Shown here: positions 47,977-56,399 of the stretch, piece after piece
Numbering within the stretch: the first letter of the stretch is position 1
Layout: every line of letters begins with the position of its first letter
Source: Bradyrhizobium agreste
GTDB lineage: Bacteria > Pseudomonadota > Alphaproteobacteria > Rhizobiales > Xanthobacteraceae
NCBI RefSeq assembly: GCF_016031625.1
Contig: NZ_JACCHP010000015.1
Coordinates: forward strand, 255,501 to 319,500
Direction: 5' to 3'
Length of the DNA: 64,000 nucleotides
The notes under the pieces: generated by a model
Seen by the model: the letters and a program-made list of their open reading frames with translations, nothing else
The model's database searches: none
What the model was told of the DNA's origin: nothing
Made by a program: the position numbers and the translations under genes

Positions 47977-48867
47977 CTATTCCGCCGCGGCCTGGAACGG
48001 TCCGAGGTCAGCGAACGGAATCGTGCTCGCCAGCACGTCGGCGAGAACGCCGAAGTCGGAGGCCACTTGCGCAAAGCGAGCACTGCGCTCGCGCCGCCGC
48101 TCGTCCATGTAGATTGCGCGATTGAGCTCGAGCTGCACGGCGTGCAGGCCGCTCGCGGGATTACCGTAATGCTCGGTGATGAAGCCGCCGGCATAGGGCT
48201 TGTTGCGGCCGATCGAATAGCCGAGCCCGCTCATGGTCTCCTCGACGCGATCGGGCAAGAGCGGCGTACAGCTGGTGCCGTAGCGGTCGCCGATCACGAC
48301 GTCGGGCCGGCGCGGCTCGTCCCTGCTGACACCGACCGAGGGCATCGAGTGGCAGTCGACCAGCACCACCGTGCCGAACATCTGGTGCACCTTGTTGATC
48401 AGCCGGCGCAGCGCGCGGTGGTAGGGCTTGTACAGCGTCTCGATCCGCCCCAGCGCATCGTCGACCAGGAGGCGGTCGCGATAGATCTCCTGGCCGTCGC
48501 CGACCACGCGCGGAATGGTGCCGAGGCCGCCGGCGACGCGCATCGAGCGGGTGTTGGCGAAGCTCGGCAGCCGGCCGGTGAACATGCGCGGGTCGAGCTC
48601 ATAGGGCTCGCGGTTGACGTCGACATAGGAGCGGGGAAAGTTGACCCGCACCGTCGGAAAGCCGCGCGCGCTCAGATGGCCGATCAGCTCGTCCATGAAC
48701 GAGTCTTCCGATCGCCGCAGCGTCGGCAGGTCGATCCGCGACGCCGCCAGGAATTCCTCAGGATAGGTCGAGCCGGAATGCGGCGAGTTGAAGATGACGG
48801 GCGCGCGCCATTCGGCAGGCTCGAAGATCTCGAAGGCTGGCGACGTGTCGCCGTCAAAGCGGGTCAT
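47977..48867 (-). CDS. hutG: N-formylglutamate amidohydrolase
   Basis: A 296-residue metal-dependent hydrolase of the FGase family, which cleaves N-formylglutamate to glutamate and formate at the end of one histidine-degradation route. Visible motifs are NSPHSGSTYP with a metal His, NFPRSYVDVNREPYELD, VLVDCHSMPS and GGFITEHYGNP. A TTG at 48921 would add 18 residues, so ATG 48867 is preferred. No other hut gene is nearby, so the physiological substrate may differ. Confidence 0.88.
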   Translation of the reverse strand: MTRFDGDTSPAFEIFEPAEWRAPVIFNSPHSGSTYPEEFLAASRIDLPTLRRSEDSFMDELIGHLSARGFPTVRVNFPRSYVDVNREPYELDPRMFTGRLPSFANTRSMRVAGGLGTIPRVVGDGQEIYRDRLLVDDALGRIETLYKPYHRALRRLINKVHQMFGTVVLVDCHSMPSVGVSRDEPRRPDVVIGDRYGTSCTPLLPDRVEETMSGLGYSIGRNKPYAGGFITEHYGNPASGLHAVQLELNRAIYMDERRRERSARFAQVASDFGVLADVLASTIPFADLGPFQAAAE

Positions 48868-49201
48868 CTTCTCAGGCTTCGTCCCTTCGTGCCGCACGAT
48901 CCGGACAAGCTCCGGGTCCAAATGATTCGGGCGATCAAGCGGCTCTTATGTGTCGTCATTGTCCGGAATCGCAACCATTCTGCCAAGCGAAAAGATGTCA
49001 CCGCCCCTTGGAACACGTCTTAACCGTGCGGGCATCGGGATGGGGACGCGCGGGTCCGGTTCGATTGATTCGGACCTCGTTCCGGTCCACAAAGAGCCGG
49101 CAGCGGGGCCGGCGCAGGGTTAAGATTTTCACCCCAAATTTACCCTCTGTCGGGCTTAGTGACCTCTGCTGATATCCTCTGGGGATTCGACGTTTCCTGC
49201 C
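48868..49201. other. 334-bp divergent region between the amidohydrolase and cpdR genes
   Basis: No gene is seen. It must contain the promoters of both flanking genes. TTAA tetramers at 49019-49022 and 49121-49124 were checked for the CtrA pattern TTAA-N7-TTAA and do not fit. Confidence 0.45.
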
Positions 49202-49561
49202 ATGCCAAAGATCCTGCTCGCCGAAGACGACAACGACATGCGCCGTTTCCTGGTCAAGGCGCTCGAAAACGCCGGTTTTCAGGTCTCGTCCCATGACAAC
49301 GGCATGGCCGCCTATCAACGGCTGCGGGAAGAGCCGTTCGAGATGCTGCTGACCGACATCGTCATGCCGGAAATGGACGGCATCGAGCTCGCCCGCCGGG
49401 CCTCGGAACTCGACCCTGACATCAAGATCATGTTCATCACCGGCTTCGCCGCGGTCGCCCTGAACTCGGATTCGGACGCCCCCAAGAACGCCAAGGTGCT
49501 GTCCAAGCCGGTGCACTTACGCGAATTGGTCAGCGAAGTGAACAAGATGCTGGCGGCCTAA
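49202..49561 (+). CDS. cpdR: CpdR single-domain response regulator
   Basis: The 119-residue receiver has the acidic pair ED at residues 8-9, phosphoacceptor Asp52 (LLTDIVMPEMDG), Thr80 (FITGF) and Lys102 (LSKPV). There is no output domain. The sequence matches alphaproteobacterial CpdR, which, when unphosphorylated, brings ClpXP and its substrates to the cell pole and so controls degradation of cell-cycle regulators such as CtrA. Phosphorylation comes from the CckA-ChpT relay. It is monocistronic. Confidence 0.95.
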   Translation: MPKILLAEDDNDMRRFLVKALENAGFQVSSHDNGMAAYQRLREEPFEMLLTDIVMPEMDGIELARRASELDPDIKIMFITGFAAVALNSDSDAPKNAKVLSKPVHLRELVSEVNKMLAA

Positions 49562-49579
49562 ATCGGCCGCGTTCCGTCC

Positions 49580-49608
49580 TTGCGCACGCTCCCCTGAGCC
49601 GTTATAGG
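49580..49608 (+). promoter_or_regulatory. Predicted promoter of tRNA-Val
   Basis: TTGCGC (49580-49585) and TATAGG (49603-49608) are 17 bp apart, starting RNA near 49615 and about 19 nt before the mature tRNA. Confidence 0.45.
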
Positions 49609-49633
49609 GACCCCACCGACGAAATGACCTCTA

Positions 49634-49708
49634 GGGCACGTAGCTCAGCGGGAGAGCACTACCTTGACATGGTAGGGGTCACAGGTTCGATCCCTGTCGT
49701 GCCCACCA
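49634..49708 (+). tRNA. tRNA-Val (GAC)
   Basis: The acceptor arms GGGCACG and CGTGCCC pair perfectly. The D arm (GCTC...GAGC), the anticodon stem CTACC/GGTAG with loop TTGACAT (anticodon GAC at 49666-49668), and the T arm ACAGG-TTCGATC-CCTGT follow. The 3' ACCA is encoded. It reads valine GUC/GUU codons. Confidence 0.97.
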
Positions 49709-49737
49709 TCCTTCGCTCGCGAAGCGAGTGAAGGATG
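49707..49737 (+). terminator. Hairpin after the tRNA
   Basis: CATCCTTC...GAAGGATG with inner CTCGC/GCGAG forms a strong stem that begins in the CCA end. There is no T-run. It may define the end of the precursor or be a short repeat. Confidence 0.45.
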
Positions 49738-49884
49738 CCGCGCCGAAGCCCAACGGGCGCAGGCGGGCTGTCGCCGCGAGCTTCGGCTGGGCAAGCCACC
49801 GTTCATAGCAACACGAAGCGTGTCCGGCGTAGCTCGAAGAGCGAAGACGGACTGGTGCGGCCTATTCGGTATCCTTGGAACATC

Positions 49885-49971
49885 CGTAGCCTGGATGGAG
49901 CGCAACGCAATCCAGGGCTGGATCCCCTCGGGCGCCGTCCCCGATTACGCCTGCACTCCATCCTGGCTACG
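49885..49971. repeat. Inverted repeat before the ATC-hydrolase-like gene
   Basis: CGTAGCCTGGATGGAG (49885-49900) and CTCCATCCTGGCTACG (49956-49971) match in 15 of 16 positions as inverted copies, separated by about 55 bp. The rest of 49738-49997 shows no gene. Confidence 0.65.
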
Positions 49972-49997
49972 ATGCAGCCTTCTACGCGAGGCCGCCC

Positions 49998-50471
49998 ATG
50001 ACCGTGTCCGTCATCGAACAGGCAAAGATCCAGGCGCAGGTGCTGGTGCCGTTGGTCAAGGCATTGCAGGCCGAGCTCGGCGAGGCGCGCGCCAACGCGC
50101 TGGTGCGCAGGGCGCTCGGCGATCTCTATCGCCGCTTCGGCGAAGAATTCTGGAAGGCCAAGAACGAGAGCGATCTCGGCAAGGCCGTGTCGTCGGCCTT
50201 TCGCACCTACGCTCGCGACGATGCGCTCGCTTATGACGTCATCGAGCAGACGCATGACGCGTTCGCTTTCGACGTGAAGCGCTGCGCCTATGCCGAGTTC
50301 TACAAGGCGCTGGGCGAGCCGGAGCTCGGTTTCCTTCTGGTCTGCACCGCGGACTTTGCCACCGCGGAAGGTTTTGGTCCCGACATCAAGCTCACGCGCA
50401 CGCAGACGATCATGCAAGGCGCCTCCCATTGCGATTTCCGCTACAGGCGCGATGGAGGCGGATCACGGTGA
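49998..50471 (+). CDS. L-2-amino-thiazoline-4-carboxylate hydrolase-like protein
   Basis: The 157-residue protein matches the ATC hydrolase family: a helical N-terminus, then DVKRCAYAEFYKALGEPELG, FLLVCTADFATAEGFGPD and RTQTIMQGASHCDFRY with conserved Cys and His. Named enzymes open the ring of 2-amino-thiazoline-4-carboxylate on the way to cysteine, but most family members are uncharacterised. It is soluble. Confidence 0.82.
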   Translation: MTVSVIEQAKIQAQVLVPLVKALQAELGEARANALVRRALGDLYRRFGEEFWKAKNESDLGKAVSSAFRTYARDDALAYDVIEQTHDAFAFDVKRCAYAEFYKALGEPELGFLLVCTADFATAEGFGPDIKLTRTQTIMQGASHCDFRYRRDGGGSR

Positions 50472-50476
50472 GGGGA

Positions 50477-50794
50477 ATGATGCGGACGGCCTGTCTTGCA
50501 GTGGCGATGTTGGCGCTGATGGCATCGCGGGCGCACGCTGCGATGCGTCGTCGGCGTCTCGACCAGGATCACGCATCACTCTTCCGTGGAAGGACGCGCA
50601 GGCTGCAGCAGCAAGTCCTTCAGCCCGGTCGGATAGAGCTCCGGTCCGCCGTCCACGTCGAGATCGGCAAGGTCGAACCAGCGCGCGACAACTTGCTCTC
50701 CATTATCCTCGCGGAAGTCGATGCGCTCCTGGCCTTCGAATGCGCCATCCGGAAACGCGACCTCCGCGATGAACAGCACCTCGTGTCCGGTTGA
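50477..50794 (+). pseudogene. Possible remnant of a secreted-protein gene
   Basis: AGGGGA precedes two ATG codons (50477, 50480), and the first 22 residues read as a good signal peptide (TACLAVAMLALMASRAHA-A). Only about 12 more residues follow before the frame enters the antisense of the NUDIX gene, where the protein looks unlike a real one. The likely story is a gene start cut off by a rearrangement that brought in the NUDIX gene. A short true secreted peptide cannot be excluded. Confidence 0.3.
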
Positions 50795-51049
50795 TCCCTG
50801 GTGCACAAAGACGTTCTCCATCATCAGTGGCTCGCCCATGATGGTAACGTCGATGCGGAGCTCTTCGCCGAATTCGCGCACCAGCGCCGCCCGCCAGCTC
50901 TCGCCGAACTCGATCTCGCCGCCGAGCGGGCGCACGCCTTTCACCCGCCCCGCATCGTCGCGCACCTCGGCCGCCAGCAGCCGCCCGCCGCGCCAGTGCA
51001 GGCCGATCGCTACGACGCGGATGTGGGGGTGGGGGCGCCAAGTGGTCAT
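50576..51049 (-). CDS. NUDIX hydrolase
   Basis: The 157-residue protein has a Nudix box at about residues 43-65: GGEIEFGE followed by REFGEELRI, fitting G-x5-E-x7-R-E-x2-E-E; the final Gly of the consensus is Arg. It would hydrolyse a nucleoside diphosphate linked to another moiety, Mg-dependently. The substrate is unknown. The ATG is at 51049. Confidence 0.9.
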   Translation of the reverse strand: MTTWRPHPHIRVVAIGLHWRGGRLLAAEVRDDAGRVKGVRPLGGEIEFGESWRAALVREFGEELRIDVTIMGEPLMMENVFVHQGSTGHEVLFIAEVAFPDGAFEGQERIDFREDNGEQVVARWFDLADLDVDGGPELYPTGLKDLLLQPARPSTEE

Positions 51050-51140
51050 GGCGGATCGTTAGTCCGTGTCGCACGCTTTCGCAACGAGGGAGAGGATCGT
51101 GTGCTTGCAATGGCGATATGAGAGACCCGGCACCTCGCGA

Positions 51141-52232
51141 TCACTCCACCAGATACTTCCTCACCGCCGCCTCGTCCCACGCGATCCCGTTGCCGGGCCC
51201 CTCGCTCGGTAGGGCAAAGCCGTCCTTGATCTGCAGCCGCGTTGCCAGCACCGCATCGGCCCAGTCGACATATTCCAGCCAATGTGCGGTCGGCGTCACG
51301 CAGAGCAGATGCGCGCTGATTTCCGAGAACAGGTGCGACGACATCTCGATGCCGGCGGCATGGGCAAGCGATGCGGCCCGCAGCCAGCCGGTGACGCCGC
51401 CGATGCGCTGGACATCAGGCATCACGTAGTCGCAGGCCTCCGCGGCGAGGGCGCTCTGCATGGAAAACGCGCTGTCAAAGTTCTCGCCGATCTGGACCGG
51501 CGTCTGCAGCGCGTCGGCAATGCGGGCGCAGCCGGCATGGTCGTCGTGGCGGATCGGCTCCTCGATCCAGGTGAGGCCCTCGTCGTCGAGCATCTCACCG
51601 CGGCGGATCGCTTCGGTGACCGTCAGCGCCTGATTGTAGTCGCACATCAGCGTGACCTCGTCGCCCACGGCCTTGCGCACCGCGCGCACCACAGTGAGGT
51701 CCTCCCGTGCATCGCTCCGGCCGACGCGGATTTTCGCGGCGTGGAATCCCTCGGCCAGCAGCTTGTGGGCTTCCTCCACCGCGGCGCCCGCCGGCATGAT
51801 GCCGAGGCCCTTCGAATTGTAGGCGCGCACCGGCTTCGGCGCGCCGCCGAGCAGGCGGGCGAGCGGCAGGCCGCGCGTGCGCGCCAGCGCGTCCCATGCC
51901 GCCATGTCGATGCCGGATTGCGCCAGCCGCTGCAGGCCGGCGAGGCCCAGCAGCGTGAAGCGTTGGGCCAGCTTGCGCTCGATCTCGAACGGCAGCAGCT
52001 CGTCGCCGGCGACGAGGTCCGACATTTCCGTGACCATCGCCGTCAGCGGCTTCAGGGCCGACGGCGTGATCGAGAACAGATAGGCATGGCCGGTTGCGCC
52101 GTGGTCGGTCTCGCAGTCGATCAGCACCAGCGGCGCCTTGGCAACTGCCCCGGTCGAGGTCTGGAGCGGCAGGTTCATCGGCACGATCACGGGGCGTGCG
52201 ACAAAGCGCTGGATGCGGACGGTCTCGGTCAT
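51141..52232 (-). CDS. Mandelate-racemase-like enolase-superfamily enzyme with a Lys-to-Arg change
   Basis: The 363-residue protein closely follows mandelate racemase from end to end: GHAYLF, GIDMAAWDALA, the metal ligands Asp198 (CDYNQAL), Glu224 (WIEEP) and Glu250 (IGEN), and the catalytic His300 in EMSSHLFSEISAHLL. The second catalytic lysine of the racemase (K-x-K) is Arg169 here (AKIRVG, Lys167 kept). A two-base racemase would be impaired, so a dehydratase or one-base epimerase acting on an alpha-hydroxy acid is more likely. No sugar-acid genes are adjacent. Confidence 0.88.
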   Translation of the reverse strand: MTETVRIQRFVARPVIVPMNLPLQTSTGAVAKAPLVLIDCETDHGATGHAYLFSITPSALKPLTAMVTEMSDLVAGDELLPFEIERKLAQRFTLLGLAGLQRLAQSGIDMAAWDALARTRGLPLARLLGGAPKPVRAYNSKGLGIMPAGAAVEEAHKLLAEGFHAAKIRVGRSDAREDLTVVRAVRKAVGDEVTLMCDYNQALTVTEAIRRGEMLDDEGLTWIEEPIRHDDHAGCARIADALQTPVQIGENFDSAFSMQSALAAEACDYVMPDVQRIGGVTGWLRAASLAHAAGIEMSSHLFSEISAHLLCVTPTAHWLEYVDWADAVLATRLQIKDGFALPSEGPGNGIAWDEAAVRKYLVE

Positions 52233-52422
52233 GGCTCTCTCCGGCGGAGCGGATGCAGGTCGGCGCCGATCTTAAGCATCCGTGATCAAACGAAAAGGCT
52301 CCTCTGCCGACCCACCATAAAATGGGGTTGCGTGAGCCTGCGATTCCGGGCTCTGTGCCGCCGCATTCCTTGCCGCAAATTCCGAGGGTTTGCGGCAAAA
52401 TCGCACACAACGGAGCCGCGAC

Positions 52423-53985
52423 GTGAAACAAGAGATCTCCGAAGAACAGCGCAAGAGCGGCGTGCTCACGGGTGCCGCGATCGCCTTCCTCCTGCTCGCC
52501 CTGCCGCTCGCGGTGTGGCTGGACCTGACCGAGCTCAGCAAGACGGCGCTGCGGCGCCAGGCGATCGATCTCAATTCAGTGATCACGAGCGTGCGCAGCT
52601 ACTACGCGTCCAACGTGGTCGGCCGCGTGCTGGCCAATCCGAACGGCACGACCAGGGTCGTTCACAATTACGAATCCGTGCCCGGCGCGATCCCGATCCC
52701 CGCGACGCTGTCGCTGGAGCTCGGCCGGGTGATCGGCGCCCAGCAGGAGAACATCACCTACCGCTTCGTTTCGGACTTCCCGTTCCAGAACCGCGCCCCC
52801 CACCAGCTCGACAAGTTCGAGAAGGACGCGCTCGATGCGCTGCGCCGGGATCCCGAGCAGAAGATCGTGGAGACCGAGACCTCGCTGTTCAATGACAAGG
52901 TCCGCCTCGTTGCGCCCGTCACGATGGGGCCGGCCTGCGTCAGCTGCCACAACAGCCACCCCGAGAGCCCGAAGAAGGACTGGAAGGTCGGCGACGTCAG
53001 AGGCATCCAGGAGGTGATCATCGCCCAGCCGATCGCCGCCAACATCTTCTCGTTCAAGTTCCTGCTGGCCTATTTCCTGATCGCAGCCGGCAGCGGATTG
53101 TCGTTCCTGTCGCTGCAGCGCCGCCAGGCGCGCCACATCAAGAACATGAACAAGGAGCTCGAATCCGCCAACGATTTCCTCGCTTCGCTCTCGATGAAGA
53201 TCTCGCGCTACATCCCGCCGCAGGTCTACAAGAGCATCTTCTCGGGCCAGAAGGACGTCACCATTCACACCGAGCGCAAGAAGCTCACCATCTTCTTCTC
53301 CGATATCCAGAATTTCACCGCCACGGCCGAGCGGCTGCAGCCGGAGCAGCTGACCCAGCTCCTTAACGAATATTTCACGGAGATGTCGGCGATTGCTCTC
53401 GACTATGGCGGCACCGTCGACAAGTTCATCGGCGATGCCATGCTGATCTTCTTCGGCGACCCTGAGACCAAGGGCGACCGGGCCGATGCGCAGGCCTGCC
53501 TGCAGATGGCCTGGCGCATGCAGCAGCGCCTTGCCGAGCTGAACGCGAAATGGCGCGCCTCCGGCATCGAGCAGCCGTTCCGCTCGCGCATGGGCATCAA
53601 CTCGGGCTATTGCAATGTCGGCAATTTCGGCAGCACCGACCGCATGGACTACACCATCATCGGTGCGGAGGCGAACCTCGCCGCGCGCCTGCAATCGATC
53701 GCCGAGCCCGGCGGCATCGTGCTGAGCTACGAGACCTTCGCCCTCGTCAGCGACATCGTTCGCGCCCACGCGCTGCCGGCGATCACGATGAAGGGCATCA
53801 GCCGCGAGGTCATTCCCTATTCGGTGGATGCGTTGAGCGATACTGCTGCCGAGAAGAGCGGCATCATCACCGAGCGCGCGCCGGGGCTCGAGCTCTATCT
53901 CGACCCCGCCGTGGTGAAATCAGGCGATGCCGCGCGCGTGCGCTCGCTGCTGGAGAACGCGCTGGCCTCGCTGAAGCCGGCGTGA
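52423..53985 (+). CDS. Class III cyclase with a periplasmic CxxCH-bearing (DUF3365-like) sensor
   Basis: The 520-residue protein starts with a membrane helix (residues about 13-33), a periplasmic domain with one CVSCH heme-type site at 172-176 (GPACVSCHNSHP), a second helix near 207-228, a linker coiled coil, and the cyclase domain from about residue 285 with FFSDIQNFTATAERL, FIGDAMLIFFGDP and GAEANLAARLQ. The periplasmic part resembles DUF3365 (Tll0287-like) sensors. A GTG at 52423 after CGGAG is the start. It may make cAMP or cGMP in response to redox or gas ligands. Confidence 0.88.
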   Translation: MKQEISEEQRKSGVLTGAAIAFLLLALPLAVWLDLTELSKTALRRQAIDLNSVITSVRSYYASNVVGRVLANPNGTTRVVHNYESVPGAIPIPATLSLELGRVIGAQQENITYRFVSDFPFQNRAPHQLDKFEKDALDALRRDPEQKIVETETSLFNDKVRLVAPVTMGPACVSCHNSHPESPKKDWKVGDVRGIQEVIIAQPIAANIFSFKFLLAYFLIAAGSGLSFLSLQRRQARHIKNMNKELESANDFLASLSMKISRYIPPQVYKSIFSGQKDVTIHTERKKLTIFFSDIQNFTATAERLQPEQLTQLLNEYFTEMSAIALDYGGTVDKFIGDAMLIFFGDPETKGDRADAQACLQMAWRMQQRLAELNAKWRASGIEQPFRSRMGINSGYCNVGNFGSTDRMDYTIIGAEANLAARLQSIAEPGGIVLSYETFALVSDIVRAHALPAITMKGISREVIPYSVDALSDTAAEKSGIITERAPGLELYLDPAVVKSGDAARVRSLLENALASLKPA

Positions 53986-54008
53986 GGCTTTCTCCGCCGC
54001 CTCCTGGA

Positions 54009-54027
54009 CCCTCCAGGGGAGGGTAAG
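54009..54027. repeat. Fragment of repeat family A
   Basis: CCCTCCAGGGGAGGGTAAG, one arm only, directly after the cyclase gene. It is a remnant of the larger element. Confidence 0.7.
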
Positions 54028-54202
54028 TGACTCCTCACCGCACGGCACAGTGAGGAGGCTCAGCTTGCCGCGGATTGATCTCGATCAACGACAGAGTGGA
54101 ACGTCTGGAGCTCCATTCTGCGTCTGAAAATTCCGCGCCGCTTTTTTCGAACCTGTGGAGAATGACGACGCGGCGTTGGATCAAAACGGAGGAGTACCGG
54201 TC

Positions 54203-55003
54203 ATGAACAAAATGCTCGTTGCAGTTTTTGACACCGAGGCGGCGGCATTCGAAGGACTGAGTGCGCTGAAAGACCTGCATCGTGGTGGCGACATCACGCT
54301 CTATTCCTCGGCCGTCATCGCGAAAGACAAGAATGGAACGGTCAACCTCAGGCAGGAAGCCGATCCCGGACCGGTCGGCACCGCGCTCGGGCTGCTCACC
54401 GGCAGCATGATCGGAATTCTGGGAGGGCCAGCGGGCTTGGCCATCGGCGCTTCGATCGGTGGACTCGCCGGGCTTGTCTTCGACGTGAACAAGTGCGGGG
54501 TCGACGTCACCTTCCTGGACGACGTATCGAAAGCCCTGACCGGCGGCAAGTTCGCGGTTTTGGCGGAGATTGAAGAGAGCTGGACGACGCCGATCGACAC
54601 CCGCTTGCACAAGCTTGATGGGATCGTTTTCCGGCGTCTGCGGGGAGAGGTCGTCGCTGATCAACTCATGCGAGAAAGTGCAGCCTTTGAAGCCGATCTG
54701 AAAGCCCTCAATGACGAGCTCAAGCAAGCCGCCGCCGAGAACCGCGCCGCGATCCAAAAGGACGTCGAGGCCGTGAAGAAGCAGATCAAGGTGGTGCAGG
54801 ATGAGGCCAAGGCAAGGCTCGATCAAGCCAAGGCGGAGACCGACGCGAAAGTGAAGGCGTTGCAGGATCAGGCAAAGGCCGCAACCGGGATGGTCAAGGC
54901 ACGAATTGAAAAGCGCATCGCCATCGCCAAGGCGGACTTCGAGACGCGAGCCCAGAAGCTGAGCCAGGCCTGGACGCTGACCAAGGAGGCGCTTGCCGCT
55001 TAG
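54203..55003 (+). CDS. DUF1269-type protein with a glycine-rich hydrophobic segment and coiled coil
   Basis: The 266-residue protein begins like DUF1269 proteins (MLVAVFDTEAAAFEGLSALKDLH), has a Gly/Ile-rich hydrophobic stretch at about residues 63-95 (GLLTGSMIGILGGPAGLAIG), and continues as a charged coiled coil from about 165 to the end (Lys/Ala/Gln/Asp). GGAGG precedes ATG 54203. Members respond to stress and bind membranes in some bacteria; the function is not known. Confidence 0.78.
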   Translation: MNKMLVAVFDTEAAAFEGLSALKDLHRGGDITLYSSAVIAKDKNGTVNLRQEADPGPVGTALGLLTGSMIGILGGPAGLAIGASIGGLAGLVFDVNKCGVDVTFLDDVSKALTGGKFAVLAEIEESWTTPIDTRLHKLDGIVFRRLRGEVVADQLMRESAAFEADLKALNDELKQAAAENRAAIQKDVEAVKKQIKVVQDEAKARLDQAKAETDAKVKALQDQAKAATGMVKARIEKRIAIAKADFETRAQKLSQAWTLTKEALAA

Positions 55004-55270
55004 GCGGATCGACTACGGTGCTCGACTGCAGGAGGTTCTCCTGCCTTCGAGCACCGATATTCGGCGTCGCTCTCGACCAAAATCGAGCAGGTGGGCGACG
55101 GGCCTCTTGCTGCAGGCTCGTCCGAGCCTTGCGGAGATCGACCCCTTCATCACGTTGGCTCGACGAGCTGCGGGGCGTCAGCTCTTCGATCCTAAACCCT
55201 TCAATGCAGCCGTAGTCAGCTTGGCTCGCGTTGACCTGGGTCAACGCCTCTTCGTTCGCTGTCGCCTTCA

Positions 55271-55525
55271 TCAGGCGGCGAGATAGGGAAACTGCCTTGG
55301 CCCTTCACCCCGGGGCGTCGCCGGAGTGCGCGATAATCCGGAGGCCATCGCCGCATAGAAGTCCTTCGGAGCCACCGGCTCGACGTCGCAGGGGAGCACA
55401 TCCGCACTGAAGGTCGCCTCGTGTAAGCGCAAGGCCGCAGCCAGTTCGCTATCTTTCGCAAGGCTGAGCTGGGAACATCGCTTGGCTGTGGTGAATCGGC
55501 TGGTTTCCTTGCGTGAATGCATCAT
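55271..55525 (-). CDS. Possible small hypothetical protein downstream of hbdH
   Basis: An 84-residue frame starting MMHSRKETSRF, 23 bp after the dehydrogenase stop and on the same strand. It has no known motif. Codon composition is less biased than neighbours, and the gene may not be real. The rest of 55004-55548 shows only a GCAGGAG/CTCCTGC hairpin (55028-55044) after the DUF1269 gene. Confidence 0.3.
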   Translation of the reverse strand: MMHSRKETSRFTTAKRCSQLSLAKDSELAAALRLHEATFSADVLPCDVEPVAPKDFYAAMASGLSRTPATPRGEGPRQFPYLAA

Positions 55526-55548
55526 GAAAGTTCCGTGATTGAAAGCGG

Positions 55549-56337
55549 CTACGCGGCCGTCCATCCGCCGTCCATCGAGAGGTTGGCGCCCGTGATCTGA
55601 GCGGCCTCGTCGCTGCAGAGGAATAGTGCCAGCGAGGCGACCTGCTCCACGGTGACGAACTCCTTGGTGGGCTGTGCGGCGAGCAGGACATCGTTGATGA
55701 CCTCATCCCTGCGCATGCGGCGCGCCGCCATCGTGTTCGGGATCTGCTTCTCCACGAGTGGCGTCCAAACGTATCCTGGACTAATGCAGTTGCAGGTGAT
55801 CTTCGACCGGGCGAGTTCCAGCGCGACCGTCTTGGTAAGGCCTGCGACGCCGTGCTTGGCTGCGACATAGGCCGACTTGAAGGGCGAGGCGACGATCGAG
55901 TGCGCCGAGGCGGTGTTGATGATGCGACCCCAGCCACGCTTCTTCATACCTGGTACCGCCGCGCGTATCGCATAGAACGCGGCAGACAGGTTGATGGCGA
56001 TCACCGCATCCCATTTTTCGGCAGGGAAATCCTCGATCGGCGAAACGTGCTGGATGCCGGCGTTGTTGACCAGGATGTCGACGCTGCCGAAGCTCCGTTC
56101 AGCCAGTGCGACAAGCTCCGCGACCTCGCCTGCTTTCGACATGTCGGCGGGTGAGTAGATCGCCCCAACGGCGAAATCGCGCTCGATCCGAATTCTTTCG
56201 TTCTCGATGTCTGCGTGCGGGCCCATTCCGTTGAGCACGATGTTGGCGCCGGCGCCTGCGAAAGCCCGCGCGCAGGCGAGGCCAATGCCGCTGGTTGAGC
56301 CGGTGACGACCGCAGTTTTTCCGTTCAGGTTTCTCAT
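55549..56337 (-). CDS. 3-Hydroxybutyrate dehydrogenase
   Basis: The 262-residue short-chain dehydrogenase oxidises 3-hydroxybutyrate to acetoacetate with NAD, a step in polyhydroxybutyrate use. Cofactor motif TGSTSGIGLACA, NNAGIQHVSPIEDFP, the catalytic Ser in NTASAHSIVAS and YVAAKHGV are all present, together with SPGYVWTPLVEKQIP, typical of the dehydrogenase. ATG 56337 is preferred over a GTG at 56346. The acetoacetate decarboxylase gene is just upstream. Confidence 0.92.
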   Translation of the reverse strand: MRNLNGKTAVVTGSTSGIGLACARAFAGAGANIVLNGMGPHADIENERIRIERDFAVGAIYSPADMSKAGEVAELVALAERSFGSVDILVNNAGIQHVSPIEDFPAEKWDAVIAINLSAAFYAIRAAVPGMKKRGWGRIINTASAHSIVASPFKSAYVAAKHGVAGLTKTVALELARSKITCNCISPGYVWTPLVEKQIPNTMAARRMRRDEVINDVLLAAQPTKEFVTVEQVASLALFLCSDEAAQITGANLSMDGGWTAA

Positions 56338-56399
56338 TTCGTTCACTTTCTCGATAGCAAGCCAATTACGTTCGGGGGCCGCGCGAGGCGACCTTCAAG

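Noticed and set aside
49000..49200. CtrA box upstream of cpdR
   Set aside because: The TTAA tetramers present do not fit the TTAA-N7-TTAA spacing.
49634..49708. tRNA-Val as attachment site of a genomic island
   Set aside because: No integrase, no repeat of the tRNA 3' end and no change in gene character downstream is seen.
54894..55271. Minus-strand frame starting at the stop of the small frame at 55271-55525
   Set aside because: Although coupled by TGATG, its last third is antisense to the coiled coil of the DUF1269 gene and it has no protein-like features.
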